From an uncultured Fretibacterium sp. (GTDB lineage: Bacteria; Synergistota; Synergistia; Synergistales; Aminobacteriaceae), in contig NZ_CALHIQ010000128.1 in the NCBI RefSeq assembly GCF_938030725.1, positions 1 through 22,652 of the forward strand: 22,652 bases of DNA, read 5' to 3'. The notes under the pieces were generated by a model, which saw only the letters and a program-made list of their open reading frames with translations, ran no database searches and was not told where the DNA came from. Positions within the stretch are counted from its first letter, which is position 1. The number at the start of each line of letters is the position of its first letter. The translations under genes were made by a program, and so were the position numbers. This document shows positions 14,388 through 22,652 of the stretch, piece after piece.

Positions 14388-14456
14388 ACGAAAGAGCAGG
14401 GGAACCCCTTTCAATCCCCTGCGAAGCCGTTCACGAATCCGCACGAAAGGACAAGG

Positions 14457-15398
14457 ATGTCGATGGCTTTAGGAATCGCGCAAAAAAAGTTGAAAAGGAT
14501 TTTGACGTGCCTGCTTCCAGCCCTCGCCGCGGCGTTTTTTGCAGTGGGAGCGGAGGCGGTGCAGACGCGCCCGCCGCGCGTCGTGATCGACTTCGAGTAC
14601 GCGGAGGCAAGGGACTTCCACGAGGGGTTGGCCGCTGTGAAGTCAAATGACGCCTGGGGCTACATCGACAGCCTGGGGCGCATGGTCCTGCCCTTCGTCT
14701 ATCGAGTCCCGGAGGCGGGGCCCTTCAGCGAAGGGGTGGCCTTCGTCGGAGACCGCTACATCGACCCCGACGGGAAGCCCGTCTTCGGGGACGCCACCTT
14801 CGAGGGAGGGCTGCCCTTCAGCCAGGGGTTCGCCGCCGTGCAGCGCGGCGGCCTTTGGGGCTTCATCGACATGACGGGCCGGTTTGCCATCGCGCCGAGC
14901 TTCGAGGCGGCCGGCTCCTTCTCCCAGGGGCTTGCGCCGGTGCGGCGCAACGGCCTTTGGGGCTACGTCGACGCAGGAGGACACATGAAGATCCCACCCC
15001 AGTTCCTGAGCGCCGGACCCTTCAGCGAGGGGCTGGCCGCCGTGGAGGTCCAGGGGCGGTTCGGCTACATCGACGTGGCGGGACGGGACCGCATCCAGGC
15101 CTCCTTCGACGAGGCGGGCCCCTTCAAGTACGGCCTTGCCCCCGTGAAGCTCCACGCGAGCTATCGCGCCTGGGGCTACATCGACGCGCGGGGACGCCTC
15201 GTCATCCCCCACCGCTACAACGAGGCCCTGCCCTTCAGCGAGGGGGTCGCCGGGACGGCGACGGACGCCCGATGGAGCTTCGTCAACGTCCTGGGCGAGA
15301 ACGTCCTGAACAACCAATACGACGAGGTGCGGCCCTTCAGCGAGGGCCTGGCCGCCGTGCGCCAGGAGGACCTTTGGGGGTACATCAGGGCGCAGTGA
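14457..15398 (+). CDS. Exported WG-repeat protein
   Basis: A 313-residue protein made almost wholly of WG beta-repeats (PF14903-like). After a signal sequence (about 1-35: basic n-region QKKLKR, then a hydrophobic stretch ending GAEA) there are eight copies of a roughly 32-residue unit. Each has the form F-S-E-G-L-A-A-V, a few variable residues, W-G-Y-I-D, then a Gly and a short basic/hydrophobic strand. The last unit is cut short at WGYIRAQ. One unit lacks the W-G. Such proteins likely fold into a beta-propeller-like or elongated beta structure; their function is unknown and binding of ligands or other envelope parts is only a guess. ATG 14457 has AAGGA five bases upstream; ATG 14463 is a less likely alternative. 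Cys18 lies within the hydrophobic core and is not in a lipobox. Confidence 0.85.
   Translation: MSMALGIAQKKLKRILTCLLPALAAAFFAVGAEAVQTRPPRVVIDFEYAEARDFHEGLAAVKSNDAWGYIDSLGRMVLPFVYRVPEAGPFSEGVAFVGDRYIDPDGKPVFGDATFEGGLPFSQGFAAVQRGGLWGFIDMTGRFAIAPSFEAAGSFSQGLAPVRRNGLWGYVDAGGHMKIPPQFLSAGPFSEGLAAVEVQGRFGYIDVAGRDRIQASFDEAGPFKYGLAPVKLHASYRAWGYIDARGRLVIPHRYNEALPFSEGVAGTATDARWSFVNVLGENVLNNQYDEVRPFSEGLAAVRQEDLWGYIRAQ
14616..15395 (+). repeat. Tandem WG-repeat coding units
   Basis: Eight units of roughly 90-105 bases recur, most easily seen as CCCTTCAGCGA-type blocks that encode PFSEG (for example near 14720, 15020, 15230 and 15332) and as TGGGGCTACATCGA-type blocks encoding WGYID. The DNA copies are close enough to be seen by eye, so recent internal duplication or gene conversion is plausible. 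Confidence 0.7.
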
Positions 15399-15479
15399 GG
15401 AACAAGTCGGACGCGCCGCTTCGACCTCGCGGACCGGCGGGCGTTCGGGCGCGGCCGCTTCCGGACCGGACAGATTCAA

Positions 15480-15502
15480 GAGGACTTCGTCCTCGTGTTT
15501 AT
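15480..15502 (+). terminator. Weak terminator after the WG-repeat gene
   Basis: GAGGAC (15480-15485) pairs with GTCCTC (15489-15494) over a three-base loop, followed by GTGTTTATT. The stem is short and the U-tract interrupted, so read-through into the permease gene is likely. Confidence 0.4.
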
Positions 15503-15529
15503 TCCATAATTATTTAGGAGGAATTCAAA

Positions 15530-16954
<1,425 letters not shown>

Positions 16955-16965
16955 GCCGGAGGGCG

Positions 16966-17008
16966 AGGACCCTGCCGGAGCACATCGCGACAGGGTCCTT
17001 TACATTTT
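16966..17008 (+). terminator. Terminator of the YfcC-family gene
   Basis: AGGACCCTG (16966-16974) pairs perfectly with CAGGGTCCT (16991-16999) around a 16-base loop, followed by TTACATTTT. The T-rich tail doubles as the -35 region of the next promoter. Confidence 0.7.
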
Positions 17009-17027
17009 CACGTCGGGCCGGTACAAT
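16999..17027 (+). promoter_or_regulatory. Sigma70-type promoter of the liv operon
   Basis: TTTACA (16999-17004, five of six), a 17-base spacer and TACAAT (17022-17027, five of six) lie about 80 bases upstream of the livJ start. The -35 begins on the last base of the preceding terminator stem. An AT-rich leader follows, without obvious structure. Confidence 0.7.
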
Positions 17028-17109
17028 AATAGTTATAAAATTTCTGCTCCTCAAAATTATTTCCAACGGCTTTCCCGAAATCTATTGAAATTATCTGGAG
17101 GTGGACACA

Positions 17110-18255
17110 TTGAGAAAGGCTTTAGCGGTACTGGCAATGGTTTTGGCGGTTTCAGGGGCGGCGTACGCAGCGGAGGGACCCATCAAGATCGGCTACCTTG
17201 CCGCGCTCACGGGCGACTACGCGCAGTACGGCATCACCGAGGTCAACATGGCGAAGATGGTGGTCAGCGAAACCAACGCCGCGGGAGGCATCCTGGGGCG
17301 TCCCATTGAGCTCGTCGTCTACGACACGAAGACGCGCAACGAGGACGCGGTCAACGCGGTGCGCCGCATGATCGAGAGCGACGGCGTCTGCGTCATCGTC
17401 GGGGCCAACACCAGCGGCATCAACATCGCCACGGCGCCCATCGTGAACAAGGGCCAGGTCCCCCAGATATCCACCATCGGGACCAACCCGCTCGTGACCG
17501 TGGACAACAAGGGCAAGGTCCGCCCCTACTCGTTCCGCATCTGCTTCACGGACCCCTATCAGGGCGCGCTGGCGGCCGACCTGGCCTACAACGACCTGAA
17601 GAAGACGAAGGCCGCCATCCTGTACAACGTCGGCTCCGACTACGCCCACGGGCTCCGCGAGTTCTTCACCAAGGACTTCCAGAAGCTGGGTGGCACGGTC
17701 GTGGCGGATGAGGGCTTCCGCGAAACGGACGTGGACTACCGCGCGCAGCTCACCACCATCAAGAACTCGGGCGCGGACGTCCTGTTCCTGCCGGGGATGG
17801 GCAAGGACATGGCGCTGGCCATCAAGCAGGCCCAGGAGCTGGGGCTCGACGTCACCGTCATCGGCGGCGACGGGTACGGCGAGTTCATGAACGAGATCGC
17901 GGGCGACGCCATGAAGGGGACGTACTGGATCAACCACACCTACCTGGGGGACCCCGTCATGGCCCCGATCTTCGCGCGCTATAAGGAAGCCTACAACGAC
18001 GAGTGCAAGGAGTTCGTGAACGGCACGATGGCCTACGACGCCATGTGGTGGGTCCTGGACGCCATCAAGCGTGCGGGCGTGGCCGAGGGGCCTGCGATCG
18101 CAAAGGCACTTGAGGAAACGAAGGGTCTCAAGCTGAACCACGCCACCCTCACCATCAACCCCGAGGACCACAACCCGCTGAACAAGGCGGGCATCATCCT
18201 GAAGGTCGGCGACGACTTGAACACGCAGTTCTACAAGAAGATAGAGCCGAAATAA
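17110..18255 (+). CDS. livJ: Branched-chain amino-acid binding protein (LIV type, Peripla_BP_6)
   Basis: A 381-residue periplasmic binding protein that hands Leu, Ile, Val or related amino acids to LivHMGF. The signal peptide (M)RKALAVLAMVLAVSGAAYA has a clean AYA cleavage site and no lipobox. Family marks are IKIGYLAALTGDYAQYG at the mature N-terminus, INAAGGILG-like ETNAAGGILGRPIELV, and the IVGANTSG and DYAHGL segments. I start it at TTG 17110: GGAGG is eight bases upstream, whereas the GTG at 17101 overlaps the ribosome site itself. It is the first gene of the liv operon, separated from livH by 175 bases that include a hairpin. The family also contains proteins for amides and other amino acids, so ligand choice is unproven. 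Confidence 0.92.
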   Translation: MRKALAVLAMVLAVSGAAYAAEGPIKIGYLAALTGDYAQYGITEVNMAKMVVSETNAAGGILGRPIELVVYDTKTRNEDAVNAVRRMIESDGVCVIVGANTSGINIATAPIVNKGQVPQISTIGTNPLVTVDNKGKVRPYSFRICFTDPYQGALAADLAYNDLKKTKAAILYNVGSDYAHGLREFFTKDFQKLGGTVVADEGFRETDVDYRAQLTTIKNSGADVLFLPGMGKDMALAIKQAQELGLDVTVIGGDGYGEFMNEIAGDAMKGTYWINHTYLGDPVMAPIFARYKEAYNDECKEFVNGTMAYDAMWWVLDAIKRAGVAEGPAIAKALEETKGLKLNHATLTINPEDHNPLNKAGIILKVGDDLNTQFYKKIEPK

Positions 18256-18269
18256 ACCGCGTTCACGGG

Positions 18270-18305
18270 GGGGCCCAAGGCTGGCGTTCGTCGGTCCTGG
18301 GCCCC
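18270..18305 (+). terminator. Attenuating hairpin between livJ and livH
   Basis: GGGGCCCAAGG (18270-18280) pairs with CCTGGGCCCC (18296-18305) with one bulged A and a 15-base loop, followed by GTTTCT. The weak U-tract suggests partial termination or mRNA protection, so that binding protein exceeds the permease. The rest of the gap to livH shows only short GC palindromes, such as GGCGG-TT-CCGCC near 18390. Confidence 0.6.
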
Positions 18306-18430
18306 GTTTCTATGCGGCCTCGCCCCTTTCGGAGTGCGGGCGCAGGACGCACAAGGGCCGACGATCCGGGCTCCAAAGCGTTTGGGCGGTTCCGCCTCCA
18401 CCCCACTCAACGAAATCGAGGTGTTAAATT

Positions 18431-19324
18431 TTGAATACCTTCGTCACCCTGACTCAGCAGGTGATCAACGGGCTGTCGCTGGGGTCGGTCTACGCCCTCA
18501 TCGCGGTTGGCTACTCGTTGGTCTACTCCGTGCTGCTCTTCTCGAACTTCGCGCACGGCGGCTTCCTCGTCATCGGCGGCTACATCTGTTACTACGCCCT
18601 CCTCACCCTCAAACTGGACATCTGGACGGCCTCCCTTGCCGCCCTCGTCGGCGCGGGCGTTTCGGCCATCGTCGTGGAGCGCCTGGCCTACCGTCCCATC
18701 CGTGAGCGCACGCCCGTCACGCTCTACATGCTCATCGCCTCCATGGGAATGAGCATCGTGATCGAAAACCTCTTCGTCGTGACCATCGGCGGCCGCTTCC
18801 GCGCTCTGCCGCCCGTGATCCCCATGACCCCCGTCCGCTTCTTCGGGCTGATCACGACGAGCGCCTTCGACATCCTGTCGCTGATCACGGCCGTGGTCTT
18901 CCTCATCGGGCTGCAAGTCTTCCTCGTCAAGACGAAGTGGGGGCTGGCCATACGGGCCGCGTCCTACAACCTCCGGACGGCGGGGCTGATGGGGGTCAAC
19001 GTCAACCGCCTCATCGCCATCGTGTTCTTCGTCGCGGGGCTCCTCGCGGCCGTGGGGGGAATCTTTCTCTCCGTGCGCTACACGCTCTATCCCCAGCTGG
19101 GGAACGCCATCACGACGAAGGCCTTCATCGCGGCCGTCATCGGCGGGCTTGGCTCTCTGCCGGGGGCCGTGCTGGGCAGCATCATCCTGGGGCTCGCCGA
19201 GATGCTGACCGCCGGCTTCATCTCAAGCCAGTTCCGCGACCTCGTCGTCTTCGGCATCCTCATCGTGACGCTGATCATACGCCCCACGGGCTTCTTCGGC
19301 AAGTCCGTCAGCGAGAAGGTATAG
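18431..19324 (+). CDS. livH: Branched-chain amino-acid ABC permease LivH
   Basis: A 297-residue inner-membrane permease of the BPD_transp_2 family. It opens with the LivH hallmark QQVINGLSLGSVYALIAVGYSLVY (residues about 9-32) and has eight or so hydrophobic segments; GLGSLPGAVLGSIILGLAE is the conserved C-terminal loop. The start is TTG 18431, with GAGGTG seven bases upstream; no ATG lies nearby. The stop is 11 bases before livM. It pairs with LivM to form the membrane channel. Confidence 0.92.
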   Translation: MNTFVTLTQQVINGLSLGSVYALIAVGYSLVYSVLLFSNFAHGGFLVIGGYICYYALLTLKLDIWTASLAALVGAGVSAIVVERLAYRPIRERTPVTLYMLIASMGMSIVIENLFVVTIGGRFRALPPVIPMTPVRFFGLITTSAFDILSLITAVVFLIGLQVFLVKTKWGLAIRAASYNLRTAGLMGVNVNRLIAIVFFVAGLLAAVGGIFLSVRYTLYPQLGNAITTKAFIAAVIGGLGSLPGAVLGSIILGLAEMLTAGFISSQFRDLVVFGILIVTLIIRPTGFFGKSVSEKV

Positions 19325-19335
19325 GGGGGATCATC

Positions 19336-20235
19336 ATGGTGGAAGGTTACGCATCCGGAGTCGTCACCCTTCTGGCGATCAACCTCATCGCCGCTCTGGG
19401 AGTTTCCCTCTTTACGGGCTTCACCGGCATCTTCACGCTGGGACACGCGGGGTACATGGCCATCGGCGCCTACACGGCGGCCATCCTGACCGTCGAATAC
19501 GAGGTGCACTTCGTCGCCGCGATCCTCGCGGGGGGCATCCTGTCGATGGTGCTGGCCTACCTCATCGGCCTCCCGACGCTCAAGCTGGTGGGCGACTACT
19601 ACGCCATCGTTTCCCTGGGGCTGGGGGAGGCCATCCGGCTCATCATCGAGAACTGGAACAGCGTCACGCGCGGCGCGCGCGGCTACCCCGGAATCGACAA
19701 CTACACGTCCATGACCGTGGCCGTATCCTTCTTCCTCGTCCTGTGCGTGCTCATGTTCTTCCTGATCAACAGCCGGTACGGGCGCGCCTTCAAGGCCTGC
19801 CGGGACGACTACGTGGCGGCGTCCCTGCTGGGTTTCAACACGGCCCGCTTCCGCGTCCTGAGCCTCGCCATCTCGGCATTTTACTGCGGCGTGGCGGGCG
19901 CGCTCCTGGCGGGCTACATGTCCTTCATCCAGCCCGTCATGTTCGATCAGGTGAAGTCAACGGAGCTGGTCTCCATCGTCGTCTTCGGCGGGCTGGGGTC
20001 CACGAGCGGCTGCCTGATCGGCACGACGATCCTAACACTGGTCACGGAGCTGTTCCGCCCCATCTCCCAGTACAGGATGCTCGTCTACGGGGCCGTGCTG
20101 GTGCTGATCATGGTCCTCCGTCCGGAGGGCATCATGGGGACCAACGAGCTGACCCCGGCCTACGTCCGGCGGGTCCTGAAGCGCTGGAAGAAGTCCCCGG
20201 TCGCCGGACTGGACGAGAAGGGAGGGGGCCACTGA
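19336..20235 (+). CDS. livM: Branched-chain amino-acid ABC permease LivM
   Basis: A 299-residue inner-membrane permease, partner of LivH. Family motifs are ALGVSLFTGFTGIFTLGHAGYMAIGAYTAA near the N-terminus (about 19-48), RGARGYPGI in the periplasmic loop, and VFGGLGSTSGCLIGTTIL in the C-terminal half. The frame is open back to 18937 inside livH, but ATG 19336 follows a GGGGGG ribosome site and gives the normal N-terminus. The last base of the TGA stop is the first base of the livG ATG, so translation is coupled. The basic tail (RRVLKRWKK) is cytoplasmic. Confidence 0.92.
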   Translation: MVEGYASGVVTLLAINLIAALGVSLFTGFTGIFTLGHAGYMAIGAYTAAILTVEYEVHFVAAILAGGILSMVLAYLIGLPTLKLVGDYYAIVSLGLGEAIRLIIENWNSVTRGARGYPGIDNYTSMTVAVSFFLVLCVLMFFLINSRYGRAFKACRDDYVAASLLGFNTARFRVLSLAISAFYCGVAGALLAGYMSFIQPVMFDQVKSTELVSIVVFGGLGSTSGCLIGTTILTLVTELFRPISQYRMLVYGAVLVLIMVLRPEGIMGTNELTPAYVRRVLKRWKKSPVAGLDEKGGGH

Positions 20236-21017
20236 TGAACCCGACATCGGAGAACGCGGTGCTGGAGCTGAAGAGCGTCAACAAGTTCTTCGGCGGGGTC
20301 CAGGCCGTCAGCGACATGAGCTTCGTCATCCAACGAGGGGAGCTTGCGGGGCTCATTGGACCCAACGGCGCGGGGAAGACCACCATCTTCAACCTGGTGA
20401 CCGGCGTTTACGACGTGAGCAGCGGCGACATCGAGTTCATGGGCGAAAACATCAACGCACTGCGGTCCTATCAGGTCATCCGCCTGGGGATAGCCCGCAC
20501 CTTCCAGAACCTCAGGCTCTTTCCGGCTTCGACGGTCCTTGAGAACGTCATGACCGCGGCGCAGCAGCACCACGGCTACTCGTTCTTCGAGGCCGTCACG
20601 CACCTCGGCCGCTGGCGCGGACGCGAGGCCGCGATCCGCAGGGAGAGCATGGAGCTCCTAAAGCAGGTCGACCTGGCGGACCGCGCGGAACAGGCTGCGG
20701 GGACCCTGCCCTACGGCCTGCAGCGCCGGCTTGAGATCGCCCGCGCCATCGCGCTTCAGCCGCAGCTCCTGCTCCTGGACGAACCAGCCGCGGGCATGAA
20801 CGCCGACGAGGTGCACGAGCTCAACGAGCTGATCACCCAGCTGCATCGAAAACTCGGCCTCACCATCCTCCTGATCGAGCACCACATGGACATGGTCATG
20901 GCCATCTGCCCACACATCATCTGCATGAACTTCGGCGCAAAGATCGCCGAGGGCAGTCCGGAGGAGATCCGCCAGCACTCCGAAGTGCTCAAGGCCTACC
21001 TTGGGGAGGAGGAATGA
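20235..21017 (+). CDS. livG: Branched-chain amino-acid ABC ATPase LivG
   Basis: A 260-residue ATPase of the LIV transporter. Walker A GPNGAGKTT is at 42-50. The Q-loop lies in ARTFQNLRLF, the LivG-specific signature is LPYGLQRRLEIARA, and Walker B is LLLLDEPAAGMN. The H-loop is in LIEHHMD. ATG 20235 overlaps the livM stop by one base and starts in a different frame from the long upstream opening. The typical LivG C-terminus with YLGEEE is present. It works as a heterodimer with LivF. Confidence 0.94.
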   Translation: MNPTSENAVLELKSVNKFFGGVQAVSDMSFVIQRGELAGLIGPNGAGKTTIFNLVTGVYDVSSGDIEFMGENINALRSYQVIRLGIARTFQNLRLFPASTVLENVMTAAQQHHGYSFFEAVTHLGRWRGREAAIRRESMELLKQVDLADRAEQAAGTLPYGLQRRLEIARAIALQPQLLLLDEPAAGMNADEVHELNELITQLHRKLGLTILLIEHHMDMVMAICPHIICMNFGAKIAEGSPEEIRQHSEVLKAYLGEEE

Positions 21018-21020
21018 CAA

Positions 21021-21752
21021 ATGGCTGACGAGAGAACCCCCATCCTTTCCGTTCAGGACCTCTCGGTGAACTACGGCGCCATTCAGGCCCTGAGGGGCAT
21101 CTCGCTCGACGTCTTCCCCGGAGAGATCGTTGCGGTGATCGGGGCCAACGGCGCGGGAAAATCGACGATGATGAACGCCATCATGGGCGACGTCCCGCGC
21201 GCCTCGGGCAGGATCCTGCTGGAGGGCCGGGACCTGCCCCGGAGGAGCTATCAGGTGGTGACCAGCGGCGTTTCCCTCGCGCCGGAGGGGCGCAAGGTCT
21301 TCGCCCCGCTCACCGTCATGGAGAACCTCAGGATGGGGGCCTTCCCCCTCTCCGACCGCAGCGCCATTGAAGAACAGGAGCGGAAGGTCTTTGAGCTTTT
21401 TCCCCGCCTCCTGGAGCGCAAGGAACAGTACGCGGGGACGCTGTCGGGCGGCGAGCAGCAGATGCTGGCCGTCGGCCGCGCCCTCATGGCCCGACCCAAG
21501 GTGCTCCTCCTGGACGAGCCGTCCCTGGGCCTCGCCCCCATCATCATCAACGAGATATTCAAGGAGCTGACCGTCATCAACCGGAAGCTGGGCACGACGA
21601 TCCTCATCGTCGAGCAGAACGCGAAGAAGGCGCTCCAGCTCTCCCACCGGGCCTACGTCATCCAGACGGGGTCCATCGTCAAGGAGGGGACGTCGAGCGA
21701 CCTGCTGATTGACCCGGAGATCGAAGCGGTCTACCTGGGCGGAGGGAAGTGA
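21021..21752 (+). CDS. livF: Branched-chain amino-acid ABC ATPase LivF
   Basis: A 243-residue ATPase, the second motor subunit of the LIV importer. Walker A GANGAGKST is at 41-49, the signature LSGGEQQMLAVGRALM is near 140, and Walker B LLLDEPSLGLAP follows. VEQNAKKALQLSHRAYV, the LivF H-loop region (here with Gln where many ABCs have His), is typical of this subfamily. The ribosome site GGAGGA lies inside the end of livG, three bases separating the genes. It is the last gene of the operon, followed by a long hairpin. Confidence 0.94.
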   Translation: MADERTPILSVQDLSVNYGAIQALRGISLDVFPGEIVAVIGANGAGKSTMMNAIMGDVPRASGRILLEGRDLPRRSYQVVTSGVSLAPEGRKVFAPLTVMENLRMGAFPLSDRSAIEEQERKVFELFPRLLERKEQYAGTLSGGEQQMLAVGRALMARPKVLLLDEPSLGLAPIIINEIFKELTVINRKLGTTILIVEQNAKKALQLSHRAYVIQTGSIVKEGTSSDLLIDPEIEAVYLGGGK

Positions 21753-21768
21753 CAGATAAGGCTGCAGA

Positions 21769-21802
21769 AAGAGCGTCCGCCCCTGTTGGGGCGGACGCTC
21801 TT
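21769..21802 (+). terminator. Terminator of the liv operon
   Basis: A perfect 13-pair GC stem, GAGCGTCCGCCCC with GGGGCGGACGCTC (21771-21783 and 21788-21800), is extended by two A-T pairs and capped by TGTT. Only TTGAT follows, so the U-tract appears to be truncated exactly where the foreign-looking DNA begins. Confidence 0.8.
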
Positions 21803-22145
21803 GATCTGGCTGTTGAAAAAATGCCAACACCCCATATGGAATTATAACCGCAACTGGCATTTCATCGTTTTGAAAACAGATAAAGAGATGAATCCGTTTA
21901 CCACGATCTGGTGCTCTATAGAAAACATCTTTCTCGCGGCGACTGCCGAAGGATTGGCGTGCTCCATGAGAATCCCCATGAACGAAGAGCACGAGGCGGT
22001 AAAGAAGCGGCTGAAGGTGCCAGCAACCTATATGATGCCTGTGTTCATCGGGGTCGGTTATGCCGACCCCAACGAAAAAGAATTGGAGCAGACTGTCCCT
22101 GATTTAAAAAAAGCAACTGCATTTCGGCAGTTGGAGATGATTTGA
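21803..22145 (+). pseudogene. C-terminal remnant of a nitroreductase
   Basis: From about 21843 the frame encodes the C-terminal half of a flavin-dependent nitroreductase: FIVLKTDKEMNPFTTIWCSI, followed by ENIFLAATAEGLACSMRIPM and TYMMPVFIGVGYADP, a set of conserved blocks of the family. The N-terminal half with the FMN-binding Arg/Ser motif is absent, because the liv terminator sits where it should be. Bases 21812-21844 in the neighbouring frame read VEKMPTPHMEL before a stop, so a frameshift near 21844 may also be present. The apparent start codon at 21786 lies in the terminator hairpin and is not credible. Composition is clearly AT-richer than the genes to the left. The remnant ends 18 bases before the acetyltransferase gene, with which it was probably acquired. 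Confidence 0.75.
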
Positions 22146-22163
22146 TATGTAGGTGGTGATGGT

Positions 22164-22601
22164 ATGGAACTCAACATAAAACGATTCCATGAATTAACAA
22201 ATGAAGAACTGTACGCCATTCTGAAACTTCGTGTGGATGTTTTCGTGGTCGAGCAGAACTGCACGTACCCAGAACTCGACAACTGCGATCAAGCTGCCAT
22301 TCACGTGTATCTGAAGGACGAAAACGGCGTTCAGGCTTATCTGCGGGTAATGGATAAAGAGATCGAAAGCGAGTACGTTTCCATCGGTCGCGTCATCGCA
22401 GCGAAACGGAGATGTGGCTTGGGCAGCCAAATTTTGAAGGAAGGCTTACTGGTAGCGCAGAAACATTTTGGAGCAAAACAGATTTATCTGGAAGCGCAGA
22501 CATACGCAAGGGGTTTTTACGAAAAACTGGGCTTTCAGCAGGTATCAGAGGAATTTCTGCTGGACGGGATACCTCACATAAAAATGATATTGCATATCTA
22601 A
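22164..22601 (+). CDS. ElaA-like GNAT acetyltransferase
   Basis: A 145-residue cytoplasmic N-acetyltransferase of the GNAT fold, close to the ElaA group. The N-terminus LTNEELYAILKLRVDVFVVE followed by QNC-YPELD is the ElaA signature. The acetyl-CoA loop R-R-C-G-L-G-S-Q is at about 82-89, and YARGFYEKLGFQQVSEEFLLD followed by GIPHI completes the C-terminal part. The natural substrate of ElaA is not established. ATG 22164 has AGGTGGTG upstream. The gene is complete and its codon use is AT-rich, unlike the GC-rich neighbours, pointing to transfer from a low-GC donor such as a Firmicute. It follows the nitroreductase remnant closely. Confidence 0.88.
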   Translation: MELNIKRFHELTNEELYAILKLRVDVFVVEQNCTYPELDNCDQAAIHVYLKDENGVQAYLRVMDKEIESEYVSIGRVIAAKRRCGLGSQILKEGLLVAQKHFGAKQIYLEAQTYARGFYEKLGFQQVSEEFLLDGIPHIKMILHI

Positions 22602-22652
22602 GGAAGCGCTGATTAATCTTCAAAAGTTGTTGAAAGCAATCAAGGAGCATCA
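22602..22652. mobile_element. Possible insertion-sequence end at the right edge
   Basis: Right after the acetyltransferase stop codon the sequence begins GGAAGCGCTGATTAATCTTC. It looks to me like the terminal repeat of a transposable element, and the following bases are AT-rich without a start codon. Only 51 bases are visible, so this is a suspicion that rests on resemblance and position. Confidence 0.25.

Larger units (their letters stand above)
14143..14456. other. Noncoding divergent region rich in hairpins
   Basis: This 314-base gap separates the divergent pepA and WG-repeat genes. Reading rightward it holds a GC hairpin (CCGCCCC/GGGGCGG near 14190-14206), a runt TTCGATC motif on the minus strand that recalls a tRNA T-loop but does not pair, a run of seven T (14290-14296) next to the palindrome TTGCGCAA, a set of overlapping hairpins ending in a terminator (14303-14369) and an extended -10 box (14379-14387). 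In the WG leader, GCAGGGG (14396-14402) can pair with CCCCTGC (14416-14422). The open frames here look like chance in GC-rich DNA. A weak pepA promoter (GTGACA-N17-TAGGGT on the minus strand) is possible but unconvincing. Confidence 0.6.

Noticed and set aside
14457..15398. CRISPR-like array in the repeated DNA
   Set aside because: Repeats are in frame, imperfect and encode the WG units; there are no constant repeats with unique spacers anywhere in the window.
21786..21842. Start of a 119-residue gene at ATG-like 21786
   Set aside because: The codon lies in the liv terminator hairpin and the first 19 residues do not resemble a nitroreductase; the frame is open there by chance.

Overview
The window is GC-rich chromosomal DNA from a bacterium that lives on peptides and amino acids. 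The gene set fits an asaccharolytic, amino-acid-fermenting diderm, and the Synergistota (Fretibacterium/Pyramidobacter-like) are my best guess: three metallo-aminopeptidase families (M18, M42, M17), a dipeptide/oligopeptide ABC importer, a branched-chain amino-acid ABC importer and a YfcC-type carrier lie within 22 kb. The peptide- and LIV-binding proteins have plain Sec signal peptides without a lipobox, as expected for a periplasm. The phylum is inferred from gene content only.

Layout. Bases 1-10023 are all minus strand. In transcription order they are: a periplasmic amino-acid-binding protein (9154-10023) with its own terminator; a small YbjQ-family protein and an M42 peptidase; a peptide-binding protein followed by oppB, oppC, oppD, oppF; an M18 aminopeptidase; and, from a near-consensus promoter, the first 55 codons of a lipoprotein that runs off the left edge. 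Import of peptides and their cytoplasmic hydrolysis are encoded side by side. A divergent plus-strand gene (10277-12583) encodes an aconitase-superfamily hydratase of the YbhJ type. It converges on a minus-strand leucyl aminopeptidase (pepA, 12643-14142), with a strong hairpin between them. After a 314-base noncoding stretch full of hairpins comes a plus-strand run: an exported WG-repeat protein, a YfcC-family permease, and the livJ-livH-livM-livG-livF operon, ending in a long hairpin terminator at 21769-21802.

Right of that terminator composition changes abruptly to AT-richer DNA. It carries the C-terminal half of a nitroreductase (a broken gene) and an intact ElaA-like GNAT acetyltransferase. 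This looks like a small acquired segment, possibly bordered by an insertion sequence at the right edge.

The most unusual item is the binding protein at 9154-10023. The family-3 solute-binding fold is all there, but its two halves are in reversed order: the second-lobe segment follows the signal peptide, and the first-lobe segment ends the protein. This reads as a natural circular permutation. Other points of interest are an orphan plus-strand terminator with alternative pairings at 14303-14369, a structured leader upstream of the partial lipoprotein, and a TATCTCA-N9-TGAGATA dyad in the divergent control region. Intercistronic hairpins follow the binding-protein gene in both ABC operons.
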